Shown here: piece after piece, positions 38,295 to 48,014 of the stretch
Layout of the letters: each line of letters opens with the position of its first letter
Position numbering within the stretch: the first letter of the stretch is position 1
Assembly: GCA_029866125.1 (NCBI GenBank)
Contig: JARWZZ010000012.1
Location: 62,001-126,000, forward strand
Direction: 5' to 3'
DNA length: 64,000 nt
Origin: Limnobacter sp.
GTDB lineage: Bacteria; Pseudomonadota; Gammaproteobacteria; Burkholderiales; Burkholderiaceae_B
Made by a program: the position numbers and the translations under genes
The notes under the pieces: generated by a model
Seen by the model: only the letters and a program-made list of their open reading frames with translations
Told to the model about the DNA's origin: nothing
Database searches by the model: none

Positions 38295-40778
38295 CTACGC
38301 TCGGTTCCAACGCACGCGGTTTTTCAATTCCATCTTCACATCTTCCAACGAAATACCTTGGGCCAGAATTTTAGGGGTACCTTTGTTCGTCAACTCGCGG
38401 GCGATGTGATGATGTCCTCCTGCGGTGGCTTGCTGCTCAACCATAACAGGTATTATCCGGTTCTCACTGGCACGGTGAAACAGCAGGGTTCTTTCCGGTG
38501 AGCCCACAACAACCGATGAGCCGCCGACACTTATGCCAGTCGCGTCGAATGTTTCCAGCTTTTTCTGGATGACCGCAACCGTAATTTCATTGTAGGGATT
38601 GCCGCCTGGGGATTGGATTGCAAAGTTTAAAATCCGGTCCATGGCTTGTTCAATTTTTTGCTCAATGATGGGCAGCGTCGTGCTTTTCAAAAGTGAGATG
38701 TTCGCGTTGACCTTGGCGTCTTTCGCGGCCAAAGGTGCCGCGTCTTTCATAAACTGCTGGGCTGCGCTTGAAAGTTCTGTTTTGCTCAGGAATTCCATTT
38801 GGGCAAACAACTGTTGGTCACGTACAAGGGTGCGCATGTAACTGCGTATGCTGGAATATCCGCAGTTGGCATCTTTTTGGGGGGCTTGTTGAATCAGTTC
38901 TAACGGCAAGCTGCTGGATTCTGGTTTTTGGGCTAGCGAGTCCAGCAGGCCATGAAAACCAGCCAAGTTGGGCAAAATGCCGCTGCTTTCACCAAACCCA
39001 AAGGCTGACGCATCCTCACTTTCGGACGTTGTTACATTTGCGTTGGCGTACTCTATCATCTCTAAAAAAGTATCGAAATGAAGGGCGCCGGGGCGGTCGC
39101 TTTCCGTGGTCATTTCAATACCCCGATAAACCTTCACCGTATTGAATTTGTCTCCCCCTTTTGGCGAAGGTAAACGGTCATGAAATTGGTTCACACCATA
39201 ACCCCGGTTCATGAATTCAATGTCAAAAGTGCCATCTGGATTTTTTGTAAATGCAATGGCTGTCACATGTGACATACCTGTGTCACCCCTCGGCGCATAG
39301 AAAACCAGAGGCATGGCAAAATGGTTTGACTGCTTGATTCTGCCAAACAGCGCTTCTGTCGTCTTTTTAATTTCAGCACTTTTTTTAAGTTTGATCGAAA
39401 AGTCGAACTCCACTGCATTTCTTGAAAAATCACTTAACTGGTTTTTCAGCTTCTCCATGCTGGTAAAAAGTGCCGTGCCGGGTGTGCATTTGGCCATCGC
39501 TTTTTCAATCAGTTTGCTTTCAATATCAGCAAACTCCCCGCCATATATTTCCGATGCATTTCCATTTTTTCTGGCTTCGTTTTCAGGGGAAATAATGCCC
39601 CCGTATGTATCAAGCTCTGAAGTCATGCGATAAGGCAGTGCGTCTTTCCCTGTATTCAGATTCGCCACATGCGTTAAATATGAAAATGTGAGAGGTATGT
39701 TTTTTGACGGCTTGGTGTCCACAAATATCGGCATGCGCGTGTGGTACTTGGGGAAGAATTTCTTGTTGATCTCTTCTACAAACCGACTAGTGGACGCCCT
39801 CACTGTACTCGTCGCAACTATTTGTTCCGATTGGACATCCACAGCATGTTTTCTTGGGCGACCACTCTCGTTTTGGCCCTGTTGAAAGCGCAACACATCA
39901 AATTTGTTGTCTCCCTTCTTAAAGATCATGAAGTTTGGTCTTGAAGGCGCTGGGGCCGAATCCAAAAAATCACCCACACGCAACTGGTCCAACAAAGTGG
40001 GCTCCTCCACCAGTGACTCGGCAAACTTTCTATTCATCAATACTTCGATATGCTTGGGAGTTTTTACCTCTGGTAGCTCAATTTTTTCTGAACCCCGAAG
40101 TTCGAAAGCCGTCAAACTTTCCGCTTCGTCTGCTCCACTGTCTAGTTCAATCAGTACCGGGAAAAGTGTGTCCTCATCGATTCGTTGCACGTAAATGTAA
40201 CTCGACTCATCCTCGCTTGTAAAAAACTCAGTGACTTTGCCCAAGGGGCTCATTTCCTTAAATCCGTCCCAGTCGGTGTGGTATTTAATTAATTCACCGA
40301 GTTCTTCAAGCGCGTTTGTCTTCACCAGCTGGTCAGCTAATTTCCGGTTCAGACTTTCTCGCAAATTTTCGATGGAGTCACTTTCAGCAATAACTTTTTT
40401 GGACTCTTCATCAATGGCCTTAAACGAAACATTGCCCTCTTCGTCAGTCTCTTCTTCAACTTGGAAAGTGCTCAAAGTGTCTTTCCCGGTTTTTTGAATC
40501 AAAAAGTCGCCATGCGTCTTTTCGCATTTTGGACGCACAAACTCGCTAATGTGCAAGGCGGCTATCTTGAAGCTGTCACCCAACATGGACAAAGCCTTGC
40601 TGTTGCGGGCATGCACACTGGTTTGTGTGATTGCATCGTCAAGCGACAAGCCCGCGTTTTTAAGCCCCGTAGATAGCCCTTTAGTCAAACGTTCCGCTGC
40701 CGCAGGTACCGCTGATTTTTGCGATGCCGCATTGAAGCTGTAGTTATGCAGTGAATTGTAAAAATTCGTAATTCTCAT
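38295..40778 (-). CDS. 827-residue orphan with CE-protease-like signature and four internal modules
   Basis: I do not recognise a known family. Counted from the ATG at 40778 the protein has 827 residues, no signal peptide and no transmembrane segment. A diverged module with hydrophobic strands followed by an acidic/Lys helix ending near LNRKLADQL recurs at about 91-152, 193-257, 282-342 and 754-823. Between modules three and four lies a region with SHVTAIAF (His504), DIEFMNRG (Glu521/Asn524), QQAPQKDANCGYSSIRSYM (Gln630-634, Cys639). The order His, acidic/Asn, Gln, Cys resembles Ulp1/YopJ/SseL-type cysteine proteases. Local GC is very low (19 of 60 bases at 39361-39420), unlike neighbours, which suggests transfer. 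A secreted effector is a guess. Confidence 0.55.
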   Translation of the reverse strand: MRITNFYNSLHNYSFNAASQKSAVPAAAERLTKGLSTGLKNAGLSLDDAITQTSVHARNSKALSMLGDSFKIAALHISEFVRPKCEKTHGDFLIQKTGKDTLSTFQVEEETDEEGNVSFKAIDEESKKVIAESDSIENLRESLNRKLADQLVKTNALEELGELIKYHTDWDGFKEMSPLGKVTEFFTSEDESSYIYVQRIDEDTLFPVLIELDSGADEAESLTAFELRGSEKIELPEVKTPKHIEVLMNRKFAESLVEEPTLLDQLRVGDFLDSAPAPSRPNFMIFKKGDNKFDVLRFQQGQNESGRPRKHAVDVQSEQIVATSTVRASTSRFVEEINKKFFPKYHTRMPIFVDTKPSKNIPLTFSYLTHVANLNTGKDALPYRMTSELDTYGGIISPENEARKNGNASEIYGGEFADIESKLIEKAMAKCTPGTALFTSMEKLKNQLSDFSRNAVEFDFSIKLKKSAEIKKTTEALFGRIKQSNHFAMPLVFYAPRGDTGMSHVTAIAFTKNPDGTFDIEFMNRGYGVNQFHDRLPSPKGGDKFNTVKVYRGIEMTTESDRPGALHFDTFLEMIEYANANVTTSESEDASAFGFGESSGILPNLAGFHGLLDSLAQKPESSSLPLELIQQAPQKDANCGYSSIRSYMRTLVRDQQLFAQMEFLSKTELSSAAQQFMKDAAPLAAKDAKVNANISLLKSTTLPIIEQKIEQAMDRILNFAIQSPGGNPYNEITVAVIQKKLETFDATGISVGGSSVVVGSPERTLLFHRASENRIIPVMVEQQATAGGHHHIARELTNKGTPKILAQGISLEDVKMELKNRVRWNRA

Positions 40779-40796
40779 TCTTGAGGCCCGAAGCAA

Positions 40797-40831
40797 GCAG
40801 CACAGTTGCAGCTTGTGCTGCGAGTCTTTTT
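40797..40831 (+). other. hairpin followed by a T run in the divergent gap
   Basis: GCAGCACA (40797-40804) pairs perfectly with TGTGCTGC (40814-40821), then GAG and TCTTTTT follow. Read rightward it looks like an intrinsic terminator, yet no rightward gene ends here. Read leftward it is in the leader of the orphan gene, 18 nt from its ATG. It may end a short transcript or affect translation. Confidence 0.45.
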
Positions 40832-40962
40832 ATGTGAGTTTTACAGGTAGTCAAGTTCAAAAAAATTAATGTTTTATGGGGTTAGCTCAAACCCGCCGTT
40901 TGCCCATCCACTTGCGTTTTGGTATTGTGAGGGTCGCTTATTCACCACAAGGTTTGGTATTT

Positions 40963-41880
40963 ATGACCCACAATTTTGATGACCAACTCAAAGACTTGAG
41001 CGCCTTGGCAGGTGAGTCCGAGCTCAAGTTAAGCCGCCGCTCTTTGCTGAAAAGCGCCGCCGTGGGTGGTTTTATTGCAGGCTATGCCGCCGCTGCCCAG
41101 CCCGTTTTTTCTCAAACTGTTGAAACGTCGTCTGCTGGTTTGGACGCGGGCCAAGTGTTGGTGGATGTGGGGGGCGATCAAATGTTTGCCTACCGCGCAC
41201 GCCCAGCACACAAAAAAAACAGCCCCGTCATTTTGGTAGTGCCTGAGATATTTGGCGTACATGCTTACATTGAAGATGTCTGCAGGCGCTTTGCTCAAGC
41301 TGGCTTCTATGCAATTGCGCCAGAAATATTCTTCCGCCATTCCGACCCCGGCCAGTACTCCACCGCTGCAGAAATTATGAGCAACGTGATTGCAAAAATG
41401 GATGACGCACAGGTGATGGCAGACTTGGACAAGCTGGTTGACCATGCCTTCAGTGAGGGCGCGGACACCGGCCGCTTGGCTGTGACTGGTTTTTGCTGGG
41501 GCGGGCGCATCACTTGGCTTTACGCCGCACACCAGCCTCGAGTGAAGGCAGGTGTGGCTTGGTATGGTCGTCTGGTCGGTGCAAAAAATGCCCTGACACC
41601 CAAGCAGGCTGTGGACTTGGCGGGCGAACTTAAAGCCCCTGTATTGGGTTTGTATGGTGCAGAGGACACAGGCATACCGCTTGATACGGTTGAACAAATG
41701 CGCAGCAAATTGGCGCAGTCCGCCCAATCCAACCCGAACGCCGCAAACAGCCGCATCGAAGTGTTTGCCGGTGCACAACACGGCTTTCACGCGGATTATC
41801 GGAACACCTACAATTCCACCGCAGCCAAAGAGGCGTACAATCAAGCCCTTCAGTTTTTACGCAGCAAAAACGTGCTCTAA
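40963..41880 (+). CDS. Tat-exported dienelactone hydrolase family protein
   Basis: 305 residues from the ATG at 40963. A twin-arginine signal (SRRSLLK, about 30 residues in) is followed by a hydrophobic AAVGGFIAGYAAAA and a QPVFSQT cleavage region, so the enzyme is exported folded. The hydrolase core contains the Cys-Asp-His triad of dienelactone hydrolases: GFCWGGRITW, YGAEDTGIP and QHGFHADY. Substrates range from dienelactones to other esters, so specificity is open. A weak terminator lies after it. The longer frame to 40876 lacks the Tat start context. Confidence 0.88.
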   Translation: MTHNFDDQLKDLSALAGESELKLSRRSLLKSAAVGGFIAGYAAAAQPVFSQTVETSSAGLDAGQVLVDVGGDQMFAYRARPAHKKNSPVILVVPEIFGVHAYIEDVCRRFAQAGFYAIAPEIFFRHSDPGQYSTAAEIMSNVIAKMDDAQVMADLDKLVDHAFSEGADTGRLAVTGFCWGGRITWLYAAHQPRVKAGVAWYGRLVGAKNALTPKQAVDLAGELKAPVLGLYGAEDTGIPLDTVEQMRSKLAQSAQSNPNAANSRIEVFAGAQHGFHADYRNTYNSTAAKEAYNQALQFLRSKNVL

Positions 41881-41883
41881 CAT

Positions 41884-41921
41884 ACAGGTGCCCCGCGCAC
41901 TGTAAGGGGCCTCATTTTTTT
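41884..41921 (+). terminator. weak terminator after the dienelactone hydrolase gene
   Basis: GCCCC and GGGGC form a short stem across an 11-nt loop, preceded by AGG and followed by CTCATTTTTTT. The seven-T tract and position right after the stop codon suggest termination, but the stem is short. Confidence 0.5.
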
Positions 41922-41937
41922 CTGACTCGGGTTTACG

Positions 41938-42726
41938 GTGCATACATCTTTGTTTATCGTTCTGCTGGCCTCTGGCTTGGGCACTGCTGTTGCTATTTTG
42001 GCCTCTGCTTGGTTGGGCTCAAAAAGCCTGTCCAGGTCACTTGGGCCCATGGTCAGCCTATCCACAGGTGTGTTGCTGGGCACCGCCTTGTTGCACCTTT
42101 TGCCCGAAGCGCTGGACAGGGGCATGAACCACCACCACCTGTTCAAATGGCTGTTGGCCGGCTTGTTGTTTTTCTTTGTGTTGGAAAAGTTTGCCCTGTT
42201 GCGCCACAGTCACCACCACGAGCATGACGGCCATGACCATCACCACGGCTTTGATAAACACGAAGCAGGCAAGGGTGGTTTGCTGATTCTGGTCGGCGAT
42301 TCCATCCACAACTTTGCAGACGGCTGGCTGATTGCTAGCGCATTCCTAATCGATGAAAAATTGGGCTTGCTGACAACCATCTCGATTGCCCTGCATGAAA
42401 TTCCGCAACAAACGGGTGATTTTTTGGTGTTGTTGAACGCCGGTTTTACCCGCGCCAAAGCCTTAAGGTTAATGGCCTTTGCGGGTTGCGCGGCCTTGCT
42501 GGGCGCGCTGTTGGGGTTTACCGTGCTGGCTCAATTCCCAGAGGCGCTGCCAATCGCGTTGGTACTGGCCTCAGCCAGCTTCCTGTATGTGGCGGTGGCC
42601 GACTTGATTCCTCAAATGCAACAAAAGGGCGCAGTCAAGGAAGGTATTTCTCAGCTCTTGTTCATCACTGGCGGGGTGGTGTTGGTGGCTTATTTGGCCA
42701 GCATTTTGCACCACCACGCGCATTAA
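41938..42726 (+). CDS. ZIP family metal transporter
   Basis: 262 residues, eight predicted transmembrane helices. TM4 carries DSIHNFADG and TM5 HEIPQQTGD, the metal-binding pair of ZIP proteins. The loop before TM4 is a histidine-rich run (about residues 88-105). Likely imports Zn or Fe across the inner membrane. Starts with GTG. Its stop shares TTAA with the convergent Rieske gene stop (four-base overlap). Confidence 0.9.
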   Translation: MHTSLFIVLLASGLGTAVAILASAWLGSKSLSRSLGPMVSLSTGVLLGTALLHLLPEALDRGMNHHHLFKWLLAGLLFFFVLEKFALLRHSHHHEHDGHDHHHGFDKHEAGKGGLLILVGDSIHNFADGWLIASAFLIDEKLGLLTTISIALHEIPQQTGDFLVLLNAGFTRAKALRLMAFAGCAALLGALLGFTVLAQFPEALPIALVLASASFLYVAVADLIPQMQQKGAVKEGISQLLFITGGVVLVAYLASILHHHAH

Positions 42727-43838
42727 ATGTGAATCGCTTGGCCTTCTTTCATCGCTTTGTGGTACCAGCGGTGAAAGTGCTGCATGCCATCTTCCATCGG
42801 GCTTTGATAAGGGCCTGAATCGTTTTCACCACGGTTCAACAAAATGCGGCGGCCTTCGTCCATGCGGATGGCAATTTCATCATCCTCAACCGCAGTTTCA
42901 TCATAAGCCGCTTGTTCCGCTTCAATGAATTCACGTTCAAACAGGCAAATTTCTTCCGGGTAATAATACTCGGTTGAAATCAGGGTCTTTTGTGGCCCCA
43001 GCGGATGCAAACTCGCCACCACCAGCACATGCGGGTACCACTCCACCATGATGTTGGGGTACATGCAAAACCAAATTGCACCAAATTCAGGTTCTTTGCC
43101 GTCGCTGAACTTGGTGACCGCTTCATGCCATTTTTTGTAGACCGGCGTGCCCGCGCGGCGCAGCCCGGCATTTAAGCCCACCGACTGCACGCTCCAGTTG
43201 TCCCCATAATGCCATTGCAGGTTAGAGCAATTCACAAACTGGCCCAAGCCGGGGTGGAAGGGGTCCACATGGTAGTCCTCTAAGTACACCTCAATAAAGG
43301 TTTTCCAGTTGTAGTTCAGTGTTTGGGTTTTGATGCTGTCCAGCATAAAACCGCTGAAATCAATCTGCTCCATAAACGGCACGTTTTGGAGTTGATTCAG
43401 CACATTTTGATTGGAATTGAACAACAGTCCACGCCAATTCTGCGTGTCATAAGTCCGTAAATGGGTGCAAGGCTGCTCTTTGAAGTGGGGGGCACCCAAC
43501 AACTCACCCTTCAAATCGTAAGTCCATCGGTGCAAAGGGCACACAATATTGTCCGAGTTACCGTTGCCCTTCAGCATCACCGCTTGGCGGTGGCGGCACA
43601 CATTGGACAGCAGCTCGATGCGGTCACCATTGTTGACAAGCACCCGGCCATCAGATTCCCACGGAAGCGACCTCCAGTCACCTTTTTCAGGCACCCAAAG
43701 AGTGTGGCCGGCATAACCTGGGCCATCACGGTAAAGTTGTTGAACTTCCTGCTTTAACACGGTCTCGTCGAAGTAGACGGACACGTGGGGTTGAGACTTT
43801 GGTTCCTTAACACTCGAAACGGTGCTCAAATCGGACAT
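42723..43838 (-). CDS. Rieske-type aromatic ring-hydroxylating oxygenase, alpha subunit-like
   Basis: 371 residues from the ATG at 43838 (GGAGG upstream). The N-terminal Rieske domain shows CRH and, 17 residues later, CPLH, the 2Fe-2S ligands (CxH...CxxH). The C-terminal catalytic domain has EDYHVDPFHPGLG, giving the His-His of the mononuclear iron site. The family covers ring-hydroxylating dioxygenases and mono-oxygenases such as choline or carnitine oxygenases; the substrate is not evident, and no reductase or beta subunit is adjacent. A longer frame to 44030 overlaps the divergent xseB start and is rejected. Confidence 0.85.
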   Translation of the reverse strand: MSDLSTVSSVKEPKSQPHVSVYFDETVLKQEVQQLYRDGPGYAGHTLWVPEKGDWRSLPWESDGRVLVNNGDRIELLSNVCRHRQAVMLKGNGNSDNIVCPLHRWTYDLKGELLGAPHFKEQPCTHLRTYDTQNWRGLLFNSNQNVLNQLQNVPFMEQIDFSGFMLDSIKTQTLNYNWKTFIEVYLEDYHVDPFHPGLGQFVNCSNLQWHYGDNWSVQSVGLNAGLRRAGTPVYKKWHEAVTKFSDGKEPEFGAIWFCMYPNIMVEWYPHVLVVASLHPLGPQKTLISTEYYYPEEICLFEREFIEAEQAAYDETAVEDDEIAIRMDEGRRILLNRGENDSGPYQSPMEDGMQHFHRWYHKAMKEGQAIHI

Positions 43839-44010
43839 GGTGCCAGTGGCCTCCCTGGGGTGCAAACGAAGCGCCCACGGGTTAAATGGTTGACGGGAAA
43901 GACAAATCGGGATTGTACCCTCTCTGCATCGTTCGCGACAAAGACTTTTCGCAGAACTGCAAAGTCGCGATAAAATAGCAGTCTTTGCTAATTTGCAGGA
44001 TAAAGCGTAC

Positions 44011-44274
44011 ATGGCGCAGAAAAAATCCACAGCCTCTCAACAAACTGATATTTTTCAGCAAGTTGAGCCCGAACACTTCGAAGCGGCCGTGGCTGAACTT
44101 GAATCACTCGTGGCCCGCATGGACAGGCCCGATGTCGGCTTGGAAACACTACTGACCGACTATCGCCGTGGTGCATATCTGGTTAAATACTGCCGCGACC
44201 GCTTGACCGCCGTTAAATCTGAAGTCGCCAAAATTGACCAAAGCCTCATGGACAGCGAAGGGGAAGGGGGTTGA
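44011..44274 (+). CDS. xseB: exodeoxyribonuclease VII small subunit
   Basis: 87 residues with the family core HFEAAVAELESLVARMDRPDVGLETLLTDYRRGAYLVKYCRDRLTAV, ending in an acidic tail. Partner of XseA, which is not in the window. ATG at 44011. It is the first of four genes reading xseB-ispA-dxs-folE2, and its stop overlaps the ispA TTG start (TTGA). Confidence 0.93.
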   Translation: MAQKKSTASQQTDIFQQVEPEHFEAAVAELESLVARMDRPDVGLETLLTDYRRGAYLVKYCRDRLTAVKSEVAKIDQSLMDSEGEGG

Positions 44275-45167
44275 AAGCTTCACCAGATGCTTCTGCCAGC
44301 TTAGGCCAACTGCGCGTGCAGTTTGAGGCTTGGCTTGAGCTGAAAATGAAGAACCTGCAAGGCGTGTCGAACGAATTGCACGCAGCCATGTCCTATGGAT
44401 TGTTGGATGGTGGCAAACGCCTGCGGGCCAGCTTGATGTTTGCAACCGGTAAGGCCTTGGGCCTAAACCCTGAAGTCTTGTTTGATGCAGCCTGCGCCAT
44501 AGAGGCAATACATGCCTATTCCTTGGTGCATGACGACCTGCCCAGCATGGACAACGATGTACTTCGCCGTGGCAAACCCACCTGCCACGTGAAGTATGGC
44601 GAGGCAATGGCCTTGTTGGCGGGTGATGCTTTGCAAACCACGGCGTTTCAATGGCTTGCCGAGTCCACTTTGCTGCCGCCTTTGGTGCGTTTGGAACAAG
44701 TGCGAATTTTGGCGCAAGCCTCGGGCGCGCAAGGCATGGCGAACGGCCAGGCCATTGACTTGGCCCATGTGGGTAAAAGCATGAGTGTGGATGAGTTGAC
44801 GCACATGCACGCCCGTAAAACTGGCGATTTGATTGCAGCCTCGGTCCGTTTGGCATATTGTGCAAAAGAGGGCCTTGTTGACACCAAAGCCAATTTAGAG
44901 CAATTTGCCAAGGCTTTGGGCTTGGCATATCAAGTGATTGACGACATATTGGATGTTGAGGCCAGCAGTGAGGTTTTAGGCAAAACATCAGGCAAGGATG
45001 CGATGTCCAACAAACCCACCATGGTGAGCTTGATGGGCTTGCAAAAAGCCAAGGATTTACTGAACACGCTAGAGCAGCAAGCATTGCAGGCTTGCGAACA
45101 TTTCGATGAGGAGTCTCGCTCCCATTTGGTGTTGCTGACAGAATGGATTACTAAAAGAAAGTCATGA
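44271..45167 (+). CDS. ispA: farnesyl diphosphate synthase
   Basis: 298 residues. Condenses IPP with DMAPP and GPP to FPP. Aspartate-rich motifs DDLPSMDND (FARM) and DDILD (SARM) are present, with GGKRLRASL near residue 45 and [14 protein letters not shown]. The TTG start at 44271 is preceded by GGGAAGGGGG and overlaps xseB; the dxs ATG overlaps its stop (ATGA). Translationally coupled middle gene of the isoprenoid operon. Confidence 0.94.
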   Translation: MKASPDASASLGQLRVQFEAWLELKMKNLQGVSNELHAAMSYGLLDGGKRLRASLMFATGKALGLNPEVLFDAACAIEAIHAYSLVHDDLPSMDNDVLRRGKPTCHVKYGEAMALLAGDALQTTAFQWLAESTLLPPLVRLEQVRILAQASGAQGMANGQAIDLAHVGKSMSVDELTHMHARKTGDLIAASVRLAYCAKEGLVDTKANLEQFAKALGLAYQVIDDILDVEASSEVLGKTSGKDAMSNKPTMVSLMGLQKAKDLLNTLEQQALQACEHFDEESRSHLVLLTEWITKRKS

Positions 45168-47089
45168 CCGAATATTTGCACAACATAGACAGCCCTGCCG
45201 ATTTGCGCCGATTGAGTGAAACTCAACTGCCGAAAGTGGCCAACGAGCTTCGTGAGTACCTGCTTCAGCAAGTGTCTCGCACCGGCGGGCATTTGTCGTC
45301 GAATTTGGGTACGGTTGAGCTGACCATTGCTTTGCACTATGTGTTCAACACCCCGCATGACCGCATTGTGTGGGATGTGGGCCACCAAACCTACCCCCAC
45401 AAAATTTTGACCGGCCGTCGCGACAGTATGTCCGGTCTGCGCCAGTTTGGTGGTATTTCAGGTTTCCCACGCCGGGTAGAGTCCGAGTTTGACTCCTTTG
45501 GCACCGCGCATTCCAGCACCTCTATCTCCGCTGCATTGGGCATGGCAGTGGCTTCACGCAATTTGGGCGTGAATCGCAAGCACATTGCCGTGATTGGTGA
45601 TGGCGCAATGACTGCTGGCATGGCTTTTGAAGCAATGAACAATGCAGGTGTGACGCCTGATGCCGATTTGTTGGTCATTTTGAATGACAACGACATGTCC
45701 ATCTCCCCACCTGTGGGCGCGCTCAACAAATACCTGACCAAACTCATGTCAGGCCGAGTGATGAACACCGCCAAAGAAGTGGGCAAAGGCTTATTTGGCA
45801 AAGCGCCCCCTTTGTATGAACTGGCTCACCGCCTGGAGGAACATGTCAAAGGCATGGTTACCCCAGCCACCATGTTTGAAGAGTTCGGCTTTAACTACTT
45901 CGGCCCCATTGACGGGCATGACTTGGATGCCCTGGTGCCCACGCTGCAAAACCTGCGCACCATGCACGGCCCAATCTTTTTGCACGTCATTACCAAAAAA
46001 GGCGCAGGTTACAAACTGGCAGAACAAGACCCAGTGCTGTACCACGGCCCAGGCAAGTTCGACCCATCCGTGGGCATTCAAAGCTCTGGTAAAGCCAAAC
46101 AGCCCACCTACACGCAGGTGTACGGCAAATGGATGTGCGACATGGCCCAGGCCGATCGCAAGCTGATTGGCATTACCCCCGCCATGCGTGAAGGGTCAGG
46201 TTTGGTGGAATTTGAGCGCCGCTTCCCTTCCCGTTATTTTGATGTGGGCATTGCCGAACAACACGCAGTTACCTTTGCAGCCGGTATTGCCTGCGAAGGT
46301 TTAAAGCCAGTGGTTGCCATTTACTCCACCTTTTTGCAGCGTGCGTACGATCAATTGATCCACGACGTTGCCTTGCAAAACTTGGACGTTACCTTTGCGT
46401 TGGACCGGGCCGGTTTGGTCGGTGCGGATGGTGCAACCCACGCTGGCAATTACGACATTGCCTTCCTACGCTGCATACCCAATATGATTTTGGCCACGCC
46501 GTCCAATGAGGACGAGTGCCGCAAGTTGCTGACTACCGCCTACCACCACAAAGGGCCATCGTCTGTGCGCTACCCACGTGGCGTTGGCCCCGGCGTTGTG
46601 GCGGATGAGTCTTTGGATACTTTGCCGATTGGCAAAGCCGTGGCGCGTTTTGAGCCCACCGAGCCTGCAGTTCACAAAGTGGCCATCTTGGCTTTTGGCT
46701 CCATGGTGTACCCAGCCATTGATGCGGGCAAAGCACTCGGAATGCCAGTTTTTGACATGCGGTGGGTAAAACCCATCGACGCGGACTTGATAAAAAGCTT
46801 GGCGTCCCAACATTATGATTTCGTCACCGTGGAAGAGGGTTGCATCATGGGCGGGGCAGGGTCTGCCGTGTCCGAATGCCTTTCCTCCGCGGGTTTCAGT
46901 CGCGCTGTGCTTCATTTGGGTTTACCGGATGAGTTCATCGACCATGGGGACCCCAGTCTCCTGCTGCACAATCTGGGTTTAGACGCTGAAGGCATTCAGC
47001 AGTCCATCCAGAAGTTTTTTGGCGAGCAATTGTCTGGCCAATCCAATGTAGTCCGATCCCTGTCCGCAGGTCGGGCTGCAAACCAATGA
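45164..47089 (+). CDS. dxs: 1-deoxy-D-xylulose-5-phosphate synthase
   Basis: 641 residues. First step of the MEP isoprenoid pathway (pyruvate + glyceraldehyde-3-phosphate). Motifs: [32 protein letters not shown] (thiamine diphosphate binding with the Gly-Asp-Gly start), [20 protein letters not shown] with the catalytic Glu, and [15 protein letters not shown]. Normal length. ATG overlaps ispA stop; folE2 starts 7 nt after dxs. Confidence 0.97.
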   Translation: MTEYLHNIDSPADLRRLSETQLPKVANELREYLLQQVSRTGGHLSSNLGTVELTIALHYVFNTPHDRIVWDVGHQTYPHKILTGRRDSMSGLRQFGGISGFPRRVESEFDSFGTAHSSTSISAALGMAVASRNLGVNRKHIAVIGDGAMTAGMAFEAMNNAGVTPDADLLVILNDNDMSISPPVGALNKYLTKLMSGRVMNTAKEVGKGLFGKAPPLYELAHRLEEHVKGMVTPATMFEEFGFNYFGPIDGHDLDALVPTLQNLRTMHGPIFLHVITKKGAGYKLAEQDPVLYHGPGKFDPSVGIQSSGKAKQPTYTQVYGKWMCDMAQADRKLIGITPAMREGSGLVEFERRFPSRYFDVGIAEQHAVTFAAGIACEGLKPVVAIYSTFLQRAYDQLIHDVALQNLDVTFALDRAGLVGADGATHAGNYDIAFLRCIPNMILATPSNEDECRKLLTTAYHHKGPSSVRYPRGVGPGVVADESLDTLPIGKAVARFEPTEPAVHKVAILAFGSMVYPAIDAGKALGMPVFDMRWVKPIDADLIKSLASQHYDFVTVEEGCIMGGAGSAVSECLSSAGFSRAVLHLGLPDEFIDHGDPSLLLHNLGLDAEGIQQSIQKFFGEQLSGQSNVVRSLSAGRAANQ

Positions 47090-47096
47090 GGAAGTT

Positions 47097-47924
47097 ATGA
47101 ATTCAAGAGACGTGGGTATGGGACCAACAAGTTCGTCTACCAGCCCCCAGGCCATTCCTGATGTACAAAGCTCAGTGGACAATCGGCACATCGCCATTCA
47201 ATCCGTGGGCATCCGGTCTGTTAAATACCCAGTGCTGATTGAGTTGAAGGGCCAAAAGCCTATGCCCTCCGTGGCCGAATTTGAAATGACGGTCTACCTG
47301 CCGCCCGAGCAAAAGGGCACGCACATGTCCCGTTTTATCGCCTTGCTGGAGGAAATGCAAGGCCATGCGCTGACCATCGCCAGCTTCCGCGCCATGTTGC
47401 GCGACATGCTGGAGCGCTTGGATGCCCCTTCAGGCCGCGTGCAAATGAAGCTGCCGTATTTCATCTCCAAAATTGCACCAGTCAGTGGTGTTTCCAGTTT
47501 GATGGATTATGAAATTACGCTGGATGGGCATGCCAAAAAGGGTTCCGAAGAAATTTGGATGACCGTTGTGGTGCCCGTCACCAGCCTGTGCCCTTGTTCC
47601 AAAAAAATATCTGAATACGGCGCACACAACCAGCGCTCGCATGTCACCGCCAATGTGCGAGTCGACAACGACCTGGACATCGGCCTGCTGATTTCCTCCA
47701 TTGAACAACAAGCCTCATGTGAATTGTTTGGTTTGCTCAAGCGTCCGGACGAGAAATATGTCACTGAGCGCGCATACGACAACCCCAAGTTTGTTGAAGA
47801 TTTGGTGCGCGACGTGGCCATCGTGTTGAACAAGCTGCCGGAAGTGGGTGCCTACACAGTTGAAGCTGAAAACTTTGAGTCGATTCACAATCACTCTGCT
47901 TACGCAAAAATCGAGAAGCTGTAA
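47097..47924 (+). CDS. folE2: GTP cyclohydrolase FolE2
   Basis: 275 residues. The type IB (FolE2/COG1469) enzyme makes dihydroneopterin triphosphate from GTP, for folate or queuosine. Signature SLCPCSKKISEYGAHNQRSHVT holds the metal-ligand Cys and the conserved His/Arg; VGIRSVKYPV lies near the N terminus. FolE2 can use Mn and supports growth when Zn is limiting, to general knowledge. Start ATG at 47097 with GAGGAAG. A strong terminator follows after about 90 nt. Confidence 0.93.
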   Translation: MNSRDVGMGPTSSSTSPQAIPDVQSSVDNRHIAIQSVGIRSVKYPVLIELKGQKPMPSVAEFEMTVYLPPEQKGTHMSRFIALLEEMQGHALTIASFRAMLRDMLERLDAPSGRVQMKLPYFISKIAPVSGVSSLMDYEITLDGHAKKGSEEIWMTVVVPVTSLCPCSKKISEYGAHNQRSHVTANVRVDNDLDIGLLISSIEQQASCELFGLLKRPDEKYVTERAYDNPKFVEDLVRDVAIVLNKLPEVGAYTVEAENFESIHNHSAYAKIEKL

Positions 47925-48014
47925 GCCCAATTGTGGTTTAGGCAGCAGTCTTGACAGTGAAGCGTAAGCCATTTGCCTCAAACTACAACATTCTTAATAC
48001 AGCCTTACGCAGAG

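Noticed and set aside
38119-38310. A 63-residue frame in the gap downstream of the orphan gene
   Set aside because: No ribosome site and no recognisable similarity; it overlaps the end of the orphan gene on the same strand and short inverted repeats.
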